DNA of 15,116 nucleotides. Origin: JAWKTT01 sp041398965 (GTDB lineage Bacteria > Planctomycetota > Planctomycetia > Planctomycetales > Planctomycetaceae). This document shows, piece after piece, positions 1-8,286 of the stretch. The position numbers and the translations under genes were made by a program. Where the stretch lies: positions 1 to 15,116 of the forward strand of contig JAWKTT010000061.1 of NCBI GenBank assembly GCA_041398965.1, given 5' to 3'. Numbering within the stretch: the stretch's first letter is position 1; every line of letters begins with the position of its first letter. The notes below the pieces were generated by a model, which was not told where the DNA came from, did no database searches, and worked only from the letters and a program-made list of their open reading frames with translations.

Positions 1-18
1 AGAGCGACTGACGACATT

Positions 19-2103
19 ATGATCACTAGCTGGAACTGGCTGAAAGAGTACGTTTCCCTTGAAACTCCTGTCGACGAAGTCGCCTCGCGGCTGACGATGT
101 CGGGGCTGAACCTCGAAACCATCGAACCGGTCGCTGCCGACTTTGCAATCGATCTCGAAGTGACCAGCAATCGCCCCGATTGTCTCGGGCACATCGGGGT
201 CGCCCGGGAGGCGGCTGTGCTCTTCGACCAGACGGTCAACACTCCCAACTCCCAGCCTTCGCCCGCACAAACGTCGAAGACCCGGACCGACTCCGTCACT
301 TCGGTCACCATCGAGGCCCCCGACCTTTGTCCGGTGTATATCGCAAGAGTCATCCAAGGGGTCAAAGTCGCCCCGAGTCCCGCTTGGATGCAGGAACGAC
401 TCCGCACGATCGGGATCGAACCCATCAACAATCTGGTCGACATCACCAACTACGTGCTGATGGAGTGCGGCCAGCCTCTGCATGCGTTTGATTTTGATCG
501 TCTGAGCGGCGGCAAGATCATCGTGCGACGTGCTCGCAAGGGGGAGAAGATTCACGCTATCGACCATTCCGAGTACGAGCTGACCGAGTCGATGTGTGTC
601 ATTGCCGATGCCGAGAGACCGGTCGCCGTGGCTGGGGTCATGGGGGGGGCCGAAACCGAAATCAGTGACGAGACAACCAACGTGTTGATCGAAGTCGCAC
701 AGTTCGCTCCGGGGTCGATTCGTTCGACCGCTCGCACTATTCGGACAGCGGAGGGAGCAAAACGACGCATCGGCTTACAAAGCGATTCGTCCTATCGATT
801 CGAACGCGGGACCGACTCACAACAACTGCACTGGGCGAGTGACCGTTGTTGCCAGTTGATTCTCGAACTCGCCGGGGGCACCCTGTTGGCCGAGCCTGTC
901 GTCGCCGGGAAAATCCCCGAATGGACTCCGGAGCCGGTGACGCTTCGAGTCTCGCGATTGGCGAAACTCCTGGGGATCGAAATTCCAACCGACACGATCC
1001 GCACAATTCTCACAGCGTTGGGTTTGACAGAAGTCACATCGTCCCAAGTCTCACAGGGAACGACCATCGAGACATTGCAGTTCTTACCTCCATCATGGCG
1101 ACGAGATTTGACTCGTGAGGTCGACTTAATCGAGGAAGTGGCAAGGATTCATGGGTACCATCACATCCCCGAAGACCGCCCGATTCCCATCGTAGCGGGC
1201 AAGCGCAGCCCACGGGAACGGGTGACCGAACGTCTCCATCATGTCATGACCGCTCATGGTTTTCACGAGGCATTGACCTTCTCCTTCACCCCCGACGACC
1301 TGATCGAGTTGTTCGATCCTGCACCGCACATCGAAGCGGTCGCCGTCGCACCCGCTGCGGGAGAGTATGGGAGTCGACTGCGCAAGTCGCTCATTCCGAG
1401 CCTTGTCGCAGCCCGCCGCGACAATGAGCGAAAAGGAAACCTCGACGCCCGTTTGTATGAGATTTCACGAGTCTTCATCGCCCCGAACCCAGATGACCCG
1501 ACGACTCAACCGGTGCAAGTCGGGATGGTCACGGGACAAAGCTTTGCGGAAGTGCGGGGTATCCTCGATGCCCTGTTGAATGCAGTCGGTTCAACGGCGA
1601 CGGTCAGCGTGAAGCCCGTCGAACTCGCGGCATTTGTGACAGGTCGAGGGGCAGAGATTCTGTTAAACGGGGAACGCTGGGCTTTGTTCGGCGAACTCGA
1701 CCGCGAAGCCCCCCCCCTCAAACGGTTCAAACTTCGCGACCCCTTAACCATTGCCGAGATCGGGCTGCTGCCGCTCGTCGATGTGGCCCGTCTGATCACG
1801 ACAGCCAACGCAGTCAACCCGCATCAAAGCGTGACACGGGAACTCAACTTCCTATTGGACGATGACGTCACCTGGCAGCAACTCGAGGAGACAATCCGCA
1901 ATGCCGCCGGGTCATTGCTGCAACAGGTCCAGTTTGTCGAGCAGTATCGCGGCAAACAGATCCCTCAAGGGAAGAAGTCCTACTTCACCAGCCTGCTGTA
2001 CCAGGCCCCCGACCGCACCCTCACCGGAGACGAAGTCGAAGCCTGTCAGTTAGCCGTCCTCACCGCCTGCCGCCAAAACCTCGCCGCCGAACTTCGAGGA
2101 TGA
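19..2103 (+). CDS. pheT: Phenylalanine--tRNA ligase beta subunit, short form
   Basis: This is the beta subunit of the cytoplasmic (alphabeta)2 phenylalanyl-tRNA synthetase, which charges tRNA-Phe and edits mischarged Tyr. The 694-residue protein starts MITSWNWLKEYV, the usual PheT N-terminus. The B3/B4 editing region follows (about residues 100-270, with NLVDITNYV, QPLHAFDFD and VMGGAETEI), then the B5 domain (about 300-380, ending FLPPSWRRDLTREVDLIEE), the core domain, and a C-terminal anticodon-binding FDX-ACB domain (about 600-694). It is about 100 residues shorter than the roughly 800-residue enterobacterial protein because GLNLETIE runs almost directly into LEVTSNRPDCLGH, so the EMAP-like tRNA-binding OB domain normally between them is absent. 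pheS would be expected upstream, outside the window. No clear Shine-Dalgarno sequence is visible in the 18 bases before the ATG. The function is certain from the full-length match of family motifs. Confidence 0.97.
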   Translation: MITSWNWLKEYVSLETPVDEVASRLTMSGLNLETIEPVAADFAIDLEVTSNRPDCLGHIGVAREAAVLFDQTVNTPNSQPSPAQTSKTRTDSVTSVTIEAPDLCPVYIARVIQGVKVAPSPAWMQERLRTIGIEPINNLVDITNYVLMECGQPLHAFDFDRLSGGKIIVRRARKGEKIHAIDHSEYELTESMCVIADAERPVAVAGVMGGAETEISDETTNVLIEVAQFAPGSIRSTARTIRTAEGAKRRIGLQSDSSYRFERGTDSQQLHWASDRCCQLILELAGGTLLAEPVVAGKIPEWTPEPVTLRVSRLAKLLGIEIPTDTIRTILTALGLTEVTSSQVSQGTTIETLQFLPPSWRRDLTREVDLIEEVARIHGYHHIPEDRPIPIVAGKRSPRERVTERLHHVMTAHGFHEALTFSFTPDDLIELFDPAPHIEAVAVAPAAGEYGSRLRKSLIPSLVAARRDNERKGNLDARLYEISRVFIAPNPDDPTTQPVQVGMVTGQSFAEVRGILDALLNAVGSTATVSVKPVELAAFVTGRGAEILLNGERWALFGELDREAPPLKRFKLRDPLTIAEIGLLPLVDVARLITTANAVNPHQSVTRELNFLLDDDVTWQQLEETIRNAAGSLLQQVQFVEQYRGKQIPQGKKSYFTSLLYQAPDRTLTGDEVEACQLAVLTACRQNLAAELRG

Positions 2104-2148
2104 CCAAAGTTGCACAAACACAACCACCTGACATTCCATCAGACCATC

Positions 2149-2172
2149 CCGCCCCCCGAAACGGGGGGGCGG
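2149..2172 (+). terminator. GC-only hairpin downstream of pheT
   Basis: A perfect 9-bp stem (ccgcccccc paired with ggggggcgg) around a 6-nt loop lies 46 bases after the pheT stop codon. It has no T-tract on either side, so it is not a textbook intrinsic terminator, though it sits where pheT transcription should end. The rest of the 344-base gap (2104-2447) is AT-richer and shows no convincing gene. The hairpin could also be a generic dispersed palindrome. Confidence 0.5.
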
Positions 2173-2447
2173 AATCAACACAGTCTTGGACACTCGCAAT
2201 CGTTTCAAATAGTTCTTCGAAGCAACTCAGCCTCAAGGAACGCGATGAACGATCAGGGTTGGTAGTTAGGGTGCCAATCCACATAATGACAAATGCAAGT
2301 ATCGCAACGCTGATTTCATATATCCATAAAGTGTGTATACTTAGTGTATCGTGATGAAGATACAAATGTCGCGTCTTATGGGTGCTAACTGCGCAACGGC
2401 AAACGAGCACTTGAGCTTTTACCACCAATGAAATTAGGAACTTTTGG

Positions 2448-4046
2448 CTACGACGCGGACGAACATGCTGAAAACCCTAGAAAGTCTCTAAGTCTTTCCG
2501 ACAACAGTTCGACAGGTTCGTTCGCCAGTTGAAACGCGGCGATCCTTGTGCTGACTCCCGGGAATTGAAGATCGTATACCCAGATTCCTTCTGGTGATGC
2601 GACCGCGAATCGCGGGCATCGTAGCCTTCCGGCATACGATTCCGCCTGTTGGACTGCATATTCGAGCTCCTTAACATTGGCAATTCGGCGTTTCGCCTCA
2701 ACGACGATAAGGGGCACAGATGTAAGTTCTCGAGAGTATCCAACGAAGTCAGCACGAACTTTCATGGGCTTGCCGGAACCAACTTTAATTTGCATTTCCA
2801 CTTGTTGGACTAGCGTGCGATTCAATCGCCAACCTAGTCGTTCGAGCAGTGGAATGACAAACCGATCTTCGACTTCTTTCTCGGACCACTTTTCGCTCGC
2901 GCTCTTGATGTCGCGGACGCCAAACGCGGCAGTCCCTAATTCAGAAAGCCGACTTCCCGTCTCTGCGTCATTCCCTGTTGTCAACTCGACGATCCGCCTC
3001 CAGGCCGCTTCGGGAACCTCGTAATGCAATAGACCTTGGAAGTTTCCTCGAACCAGCTTCCACTCGTTCAAAGTGGTGTCATCTCGCATCTGTTTAATAT
3101 GTATCCACGGAATCGGAATCTTTTCGCCGACTTCCGCTCTGAATCCGTTCCATCCGCCAAAGGGATCGTAGTGTGCGTCTTCCAGGACTCGGTATACGCT
3201 CACGATTGACGACCTCGGAGTGACACAGTACATCAACGCTAAGTCACCTCTCTTTGCGCTTTGGTTAATTGCCCAAGTGCCGACGTTCTCCGGACCATGT
3301 TTGTCGATTTCTTCGAACTCTCCAGTTCTATCGTTGGTCGCAATCACCCAAACTCGCGGAGGATGATCTTGCGGATAATGGGCGAGGGGCGGCACGAGAC
3401 GCGGACCGAGATCATAAACTGCCGCCCAAGCTTGCCAAACCTCAAGGCCATGGTGTTCGCTCCAGTCATAAATTGCATCCGAGATAGCGATCCATGTTTC
3501 ATACTCGTTTTGTTCTTTGTCGATCTGCAACTCAATTCCGAGTTTCAAGAGAATCGAGTGAAATGTCGCGAACGAGAGTGAGCGATCAAGTGGGAAAACG
3601 ACACTTGGTGCAGTTGCATGTAGAAAATGAGAAGCGGCATCGATCCCGAAGTAGTTTACAACGCCTTCACAGCTATGGCCGAGCGTGTATGAGTCGACGA
3701 ACAATGTCTTGATATAGTGCAGCGCGACGATCTGGTCCGCTTCGTGAAAGTTTGTCCAAAAATATGTAAGTCGCTCCACAACCTCAGCACTGACACCTAG
3801 AGAATCAATGAGTTCTGAATACATTTGGTCGAGGTCAGAAAACTCATCATCGTCAGAAACTTCCGGCGGAGCGTCCTCGGTTGAAACCTGCTCGAACTCA
3901 GATCCATCCTCAACGCGGAGAGGATTGTTCTCAACTTCCTCCGTTGGCACACTGCCGGGCAACCAGAATTTTCGCAAGTATCGTTGCTGAACATCCGAGC
4001 GATCGGCCTCAAAATAAAGACGAACTATCTCATTCATATCGGACAT
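2448..4046 (-). CDS. Probable modification-dependent restriction enzyme: EVE-like domain + HsdR-N-type nuclease
   Basis: Numbering is from the ATG at 4046 (532 aa); an in-frame TTG at 4097 would add 17 residues, and neither start has a strong ribosome-binding site. Residues 1-70 are acidic and low-complexity. Residues about 75-225 are helical and not recognised. Residues about 231-350 resemble an EVE/PUA-like domain (RVWVIATNDRTGEF, then RGDLALMYCVTPRSSIVSVY, then LEDAHYDPFGGW), a fold that in other proteins reads modified bases in DNA or RNA. Residues about 388-493 match the N-terminal nuclease of type I HsdR subunits: helix KEVEDRFVIPLLERLGW, then RADFVGY (Asp433), then PLIVVEAKRR (Glu450, Lys452), which together make a complete PD-(D/E)XK site. 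No helicase or methyltransferase is fused or adjacent. The inferred role is cleavage of DNA carrying foreign modifications. It follows acnA on the same strand with a gap of about 80 bases or less, so it may be co-transcribed with it. Confidence 0.72.
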   Translation of the reverse strand: MSDMNEIVRLYFEADRSDVQQRYLRKFWLPGSVPTEEVENNPLRVEDGSEFEQVSTEDAPPEVSDDDEFSDLDQMYSELIDSLGVSAEVVERLTYFWTNFHEADQIVALHYIKTLFVDSYTLGHSCEGVVNYFGIDAASHFLHATAPSVVFPLDRSLSFATFHSILLKLGIELQIDKEQNEYETWIAISDAIYDWSEHHGLEVWQAWAAVYDLGPRLVPPLAHYPQDHPPRVWVIATNDRTGEFEEIDKHGPENVGTWAINQSAKRGDLALMYCVTPRSSIVSVYRVLEDAHYDPFGGWNGFRAEVGEKIPIPWIHIKQMRDDTTLNEWKLVRGNFQGLLHYEVPEAAWRRIVELTTGNDAETGSRLSELGTAAFGVRDIKSASEKWSEKEVEDRFVIPLLERLGWRLNRTLVQQVEMQIKVGSGKPMKVRADFVGYSRELTSVPLIVVEAKRRIANVKELEYAVQQAESYAGRLRCPRFAVASPEGIWVYDLQFPGVSTRIAAFQLANEPVELLSERLRDFLGFSACSSAS

Positions 4047-4126
4047 GGATGTGAGCCCATTGCTAACGACGAACGATTGCGGTAACGAGAAATACAAATC
4101 GAGAGCGTTCGGTAGAACACGCGATT

Positions 4127-6898
4127 CTACCCCTTCGCCAACTGCCTTAGCACGGTGTGGAGGATGCCGCCGTGGCGGTAGTAGACGACTTCTACGGGGG
4201 TGTCGATGCGGCAGGTGGTGACGAAGTGGGTTTGGTCGCCGTTCGGTTTGGTCGCGGTGACTTCGATCGCCTGTTGCGGTTTCAGGGTGTCGTCGAGGCG
4301 GATGTCGAAGGTCTCGGTGCCGTCGAGTTCTAACGTGGTGCGGTCCTCCCCTTCTCGGAACTGGAGGGGGAGAACCCCCATGCCGACGAGGTTACTGCGG
4401 TGAATTCGTTCGTAACTCTCAGCAATGACGGCCCGGACCCCTAAGAGGTAGGTTCCTTTGGCAGCCCAGTCGCGGGAGGAACCGGTGCCGTATTCTTTGC
4501 CTGCGAGGACGACGAGCGGGGTCCCGGTCTGCTTGTACTTCACGGAGGCATCGTAGATCGACATCGTTTCGCCGGTGGGGAGATACGTGGTGACTCCACC
4601 TTCGGTGCCGGGGGCGAGGAGGTTTCGCAGGCGGATGTTGGCGAAGGTGCCGCGGGTCATAACGCGATCATTGCCGCGACGACTACCGTAACTGTTGAAG
4701 TCTTCGGGGGGGACGCCGTTTTCCTGGAGGAACTTCCCGGCGGGGGAGTCCTTCTTGATGGCACCGGCTGGGGAGATGTGATCGGTCGTGGTCGAGTCGC
4801 CGACTGAGACGAGACATTTCGCCCCGTTGATGCTGTCGATGGGGGGAGGTTCGGCTGGCATTTCGACGAAGAACGGAGGCTCTTGCACATAGGTGCTGGC
4901 ATCGTCCCACTCGAAGATGTCGCCGGTTGACGTCGCGACCGCTTGCCATTCTGGCGGGCCGTTCGCGGCTTTGCTGTACTGTTCGATGAACATCTCGGGG
5001 GTCAGCGACGAGGCGATGGTGTCGGCAATCTCTTTCTGTGTTGGCCAGATATCGCTGAGATAGACGTCGTTCCCTTGTTTGTCTTGGCCGAGCGGTTCGG
5101 ACGAGAGGTCGATGTCTGTCGTCCCGGCGATGGCATAAGCAACGACGAGCGGTGGCGAGGCGAGGTAGTTCGCCTTCACATGCGGCGAGATGCGCCCTTC
5201 GAAATTTCGGTTCCCCGAGAGGACGGCTGCGGCGACGAGGTCTCCCTTGGTGATGGCGTCGGCAATGGGGGCCGGAAGCGGACCACTGTTGCCGATGCAG
5301 GTGGTGCAGCCGTACCCGACAAGGTTGAAACCAAGGGCATCAAGCGATTTCGACAGATCGGCCCGATCGAGGTAATCGGTGACCACACGGCTACCGGGGG
5401 CGAGAGATGTCTTCACCCAAGGCTTGCTGGAAAGACCTTTGGCGACGGCGTTTCGAGCGAGTAGACCGGCCCCGACCATCACCGATGGGTTGCTGGTGTT
5501 GGTGCAACTGGTAATTGCGGCGATGACGACCGAGCCATGTTTCAAAGCGTAGTCGGTCCCCTCAACGGCGACTCCCGCAAATCCTGGATCCGCCTCAACG
5601 GCAACTGCAATGCCCCCTTCGGACGCCATTGATCCGGGGGTCGAATCCTTGATGCCATTCGTCTTCTTAAAGGTGACCGCGAGGTCTTGCTCCCATTGCG
5701 ACTTCATGCCACTCAGCAGGATACGATCCTGTGGACGTTTTGGCCCGGCCATCGACGGTTCCACGGTCGACATATCGAGAGTGAGGGTCGAGGAGAAGCG
5801 AGGGTCGGGGGAGTCGGCTGTCCGGAACATCCCTTGAGCACGGTAGTATTTTTCGACCAACTCGACCGTTTCGGGGGATCGACCGGTTCGTTCCATGTAA
5901 CGGAGCGTTTCGGCATCGACAGGGAAGAAGCCCATCGTCGCCCCGTATTCCGGGGCCATGTTGGCGAGAGTGGCTCGGTCGGCGAGAGAAAGCTGATCGA
6001 GGCCGGGGCCGTAGTATTCGACGAACTTGCCAACAACGCCGTGACTTCGCAGCATTTGTGTCGCGGTCAGCACGAGGTCGGTCGCCGTGGCCCCTTCGGG
6101 AAGTTGACCAGTCAATTTGAAGCCGACGACTTCGGGGAGCAGCATGTAGATCGGTTGGCCGAGCATGACCGCTTCGGCTTCAATCCCGCCGACACCCCAG
6201 CCGACGACGCCAAGTCCGTTGATCATCGTGGTGTGAGAATCGGTCCCGACGAGAGAGTCGGGGTAGGCGATACGTGCCGCAGATTGCTTCCCGTCGACGC
6301 AGTCAATGGGCTTTGACAAGACCCCATTTGCCAAGTATTCGAGATTGACTTGGTGAACGATGCCGGTCGCCGGGGGAACGACGCGGAAGTTCTGGAAAGC
6401 TTGCTGTCCCCACTTGAGGAACTGGTATCGCTCCTGATTCCGTTCGAATTCGAGGTCGAGATTCTGCTGGAGCGCCATTCCCGAGGCGAAGGCGTCGACC
6501 TGGACCGAATGGTCGATTACGAGGTCGCATTGAACGAGGGGGTTGATTTTCTTCGGGTCACCCCCCATGCGGACCATTGCCGCCCGCAGAGCCGCAAGGT
6601 CGACGACAGCGGGGACGCCGGTGAAGTCTTGTAAGACGACGCGCCCCGGCATGAAAGGAATCTCGACCTGCCCCGCTTTGTCCGGTCCCCAGTTGGCGAT
6701 ATCGCGTACGTTTTCTTCGGAAACGATGAACCCGTCACAGTTTCGCAGGGCAGCCTCCAACAGCACACGGATGGAATAGGGGAGCGATTCAACCCCCGAC
6801 AACCCACTCTCGGCCAACTTCGGGAGGCTGTGAATCAGGTAGTCGCCATGCGACGTGGACAAGGTTACTTCAGACTGAAACGGACTTGGCTGCGACAT
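4127..6898 (-). CDS. acnA: Aconitate hydratase, AcnA/IRP type
   Basis: This TCA-cycle enzyme interconverts citrate and isocitrate via cis-aconitate using a [4Fe-4S] cluster. The 923-residue protein has the AcnA/IRP1 domain order and about the family length. The three cluster ligands are visible as Cys465 (AITSCTNTSNPSVM) and Cys531 and Cys534 (GYGCTTCIGNSGP). The substrate-binding segment GTDSHTTMINGLGVVGWGVG is intact, and the C-terminal swivel domain carries YGTGSSRDWAAKGTYLLG followed by ESYERIHRSNLVGMGVLPLQF. The ATG at 6898 is supported by an AGGAG nine bases upstream. The gene reads away from the mobile-element scar that begins about 190 bases upstream and toward the EVE-nuclease gene. 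Nothing is missing or broken. Confidence 0.97.
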   Translation of the reverse strand: MSQPSPFQSEVTLSTSHGDYLIHSLPKLAESGLSGVESLPYSIRVLLEAALRNCDGFIVSEENVRDIANWGPDKAGQVEIPFMPGRVVLQDFTGVPAVVDLAALRAAMVRMGGDPKKINPLVQCDLVIDHSVQVDAFASGMALQQNLDLEFERNQERYQFLKWGQQAFQNFRVVPPATGIVHQVNLEYLANGVLSKPIDCVDGKQSAARIAYPDSLVGTDSHTTMINGLGVVGWGVGGIEAEAVMLGQPIYMLLPEVVGFKLTGQLPEGATATDLVLTATQMLRSHGVVGKFVEYYGPGLDQLSLADRATLANMAPEYGATMGFFPVDAETLRYMERTGRSPETVELVEKYYRAQGMFRTADSPDPRFSSTLTLDMSTVEPSMAGPKRPQDRILLSGMKSQWEQDLAVTFKKTNGIKDSTPGSMASEGGIAVAVEADPGFAGVAVEGTDYALKHGSVVIAAITSCTNTSNPSVMVGAGLLARNAVAKGLSSKPWVKTSLAPGSRVVTDYLDRADLSKSLDALGFNLVGYGCTTCIGNSGPLPAPIADAITKGDLVAAAVLSGNRNFEGRISPHVKANYLASPPLVVAYAIAGTTDIDLSSEPLGQDKQGNDVYLSDIWPTQKEIADTIASSLTPEMFIEQYSKAANGPPEWQAVATSTGDIFEWDDASTYVQEPPFFVEMPAEPPPIDSINGAKCLVSVGDSTTTDHISPAGAIKKDSPAGKFLQENGVPPEDFNSYGSRRGNDRVMTRGTFANIRLRNLLAPGTEGGVTTYLPTGETMSIYDASVKYKQTGTPLVVLAGKEYGTGSSRDWAAKGTYLLGVRAVIAESYERIHRSNLVGMGVLPLQFREGEDRTTLELDGTETFDIRLDDTLKPQQAIEVTATKPNGDQTHFVTTCRIDTPVEVVYYRHGGILHTVLRQLAKG

Positions 6899-6907
6899 CT
6901 CGGAAAG

Positions 6908-6912
6908 CTCCT
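6908..6912 (-). promoter_or_regulatory. Ribosome-binding site of acnA
   Basis: On the minus strand AGGAG lies nine bases before the acnA ATG and fixes that start. The rest of the 189-base region up to 7087 contains a run of eight T at about 7060 but no promoter that I can assign with confidence. Confidence 0.6.
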
Positions 6913-7087
6913 ACGGCGTGAAACAAGCGAGCAAAGACGGATGCTATCACACTCGCTGAACAGGGAGTAGGGATTCGGGAGTCAGGACAGGGCTGGCGGG
7001 TTTCTGGGTTTGTTGGACAGGGGGAGAGTATTGAGAATCTGCGGCCAGTGGACTGGCTGCGTTTTTTTTGGTTCAATGAGGTGAGTT

Positions 7088-7290
7088 GTGGAAGTTCGGA
7101 CCGCTCGGGGGTTGCTGGAGGTATTCCGGCAGATTCCCGATCCTCGCGGGCGACGGGGACAGCGCCATGCTTTTGTTGCCATGCTGGCAACCCTGAATTG
7201 TGCCACGATGTCGGGCTTTGGTGGGTTTCGACCGAACGTGCAGTGGCTAGACGCCCAGGGGCTGGCGTTCTGGCACATACTGGGAGGGGA
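7088..7290 (+). pseudogene. N-terminal remnant of an ISAs1-type transposase
   Basis: From a GTG at 7088 about 65 codons read as the N-terminal domain of ISAs1/H-repeat transposases (DDE_Tnp_1-associated domain): LLEVFRQIPDPRGRRGQRH, then FVAMLATLNCATMSGFGGFR and QWLDAQGLAFWHILGG. Typical members are over 350 residues and carry a DDE catalytic domain, of which nothing is present. Similarity stops near 7285, where sequence of a different, oppositely oriented transposase begins. The frame stays open to 7732, but the extension is antisense to other genes and is not homologous coding sequence. This is a deletion remnant with no expected activity. Confidence 0.75.
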
Positions 7291-7486
7291 CACGCCACCC
7301 CGACGCCCCTCCAAAGTGGACCAACAGGTCTCCGTGAATGGGCGTCAACACATACGCCCAGACCGACATCTGTTGCTCACGACAGACTTGATCAATGGTC
7401 TCAGCGAGCCAACTGCACCCCCGCTCTCGTTGCCGAAAGCCGAAGCCACTGTAACACCCAAACATCCTCCCATGCCCGTGACCCAA
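7247..7486 (-). pseudogene. REP-associated (Y1/HUH) transposase fragment
   Basis: The segment RQRERGCSWLAETIDQVCREQQMSVWAYVL, split in the text here only by reading position (about residues 18-47), continues into TPIHGDLLVHF. It matches the Y1/REP-associated tyrosine transposase region that normally leads into the HUH motif, of the form AYVLMPNHVHLLV. The metal-binding His-hydrophobic-His pair has degenerated to HGD, and the catalytic-tyrosine half of the protein is missing. The end of the reading frame runs into the ISAs1 remnant on the opposite strand, so the two elements meet at a deletion or nested-insertion joint near 7250-7290. It is inactive. It is relevant because a REP doublet lies at 11076-11140. 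Confidence 0.65.
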
Positions 7487-7522
7487 TTCGTCGTACGACT
7501 TCCAAGACAGTCGCTACTTCAA

Positions 7523-8164
7523 CTATGGCATCGTCAGGGCGAGGAGTCGATTGCGTTTGTCGAAGGTGAGTTCGACCAGTTCGTTGCCGATGGAGAGGGT
7601 GGTCCATTGTCCGTGATCTTTCAGGGGGCAGTGGAGGAGTTCGGAGAATCCGGCAACCATTTGTCGGTGGTCGAACCGCTCATAGGTGTCGAAGGTCTCC
7701 AGCAGCGATTTCTGCACTTCAAAGGCTGTTAGTGGTTGTTCCTGAATGCTGTCGATTTTCAGACCGAAGAATAGCGCCCCTCCATCGTAGGGGCCGCGGT
7801 AGTAGGGGAACCCTTCGTGGGCCGCGACGATCATGGACACGGTGTGTCCGTCGGCAATCTCCAGCGAGAATCCGGGGTCAAGGAATTCCCGAATGTCATG
7901 TGCTTCAGCAATCTCCAGAGCGTGCGGCATCGGACAGACGAGATGTTGGGGGATGGATCGGTTGGCTCTCGCCCAACGCCAGGTCTCTGTCTGCTCGCTT
8001 TCGCTGCCGATGATCGAGACGGCATGCACTCGTCCTTTGCCGAAGTCGCACACCCCGGCTTCGAGATCGAGTTCCCATTCATGGTTTCCGAGATACTCCG
8101 AGAGCCGCCGTTGACGCAGGTGGGCCACTCCCAGCGACCGGGAGAAAAGGTCATTAAGTGTCAT
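7523..8164 (-). CDS. DUF6882-like protein, probable immunity gene at the end of the toxin cluster
   Basis: This 213-residue soluble protein starts MTLNDLFSRSLGVAHLRQRR. From memory it resembles the DUF6882 family, which is often seen near polymorphic toxins and has an N-terminal Ser/Leu-rich helix, a WRWARANRSIP-type motif in the middle and a YYRGPYDGGALFFGL motif toward the C-terminus. It has no signal peptide, membrane segment or catalytic signature that I can recognise. It is the last gene of the minus-strand immunity series, 122 bases after the fifth NTF2-like gene, and is unrelated in sequence to those copies. The ATG at 8164 has only a weak purine-rich upstream stretch. The immunity role is inferred from position; the biochemical function is unknown. 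Confidence 0.6.
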   Translation of the reverse strand: MTLNDLFSRSLGVAHLRQRRLSEYLGNHEWELDLEAGVCDFGKGRVHAVSIIGSESEQTETWRWARANRSIPQHLVCPMPHALEIAEAHDIREFLDPGFSLEIADGHTVSMIVAAHEGFPYYRGPYDGGALFFGLKIDSIQEQPLTAFEVQKSLLETFDTYERFDHRQMVAGFSELLHCPLKDHGQWTTLSIGNELVELTFDKRNRLLALTMP

Positions 8165-8286
8165 AAATCACCAAGAGAGAAAGATGGTATGCAATCGACT
8201 GACAACAGGTCTCAACAGGTGTGGATCATTGGCGAACTCACCGGAAGCCGAAACGTCCAAGGTCTGTTCGCCGTCGAGGACAACGG
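8165..8286 (-). other. Spacer between immunity array and DUF6882-like gene
   Basis: These 122 bases separate the last array copy from the DUF6882-like gene. Unlike the spacers inside the array they hold no toxin-tail remnant, and I see no hairpin or promoter. The array periodicity ends here. Confidence 0.4.

Noticed and set aside
2100..2354. An 84-codon frame on + whose ATG overlaps the pheT stop codon
   Set aside because: It runs through the GC-only hairpin at 2149-2172, has no recognisable domain and a low-complexity, serine-rich composition. The overlapping ATGA is probably chance.
5687..6316. A 209-codon frame on + inside acnA, and a 173-codon one at 4943-5464
   Set aside because: Both lie antisense to an unbroken, highly conserved aconitase gene and show only the composition expected of its GC-rich codon shadow.
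6870..7298. A 142-codon frame on - upstream of acnA
   Set aside because: It overlaps the acnA start and ribosome-binding site in another frame, and it is antisense to the ISAs1 remnant. No protein-family signal.
7401..7607. A 68-codon frame on - between the REP transposase fragment and the DUF6882-like gene
   Set aside because: It overlaps both neighbours in another frame and has no recognisable features.
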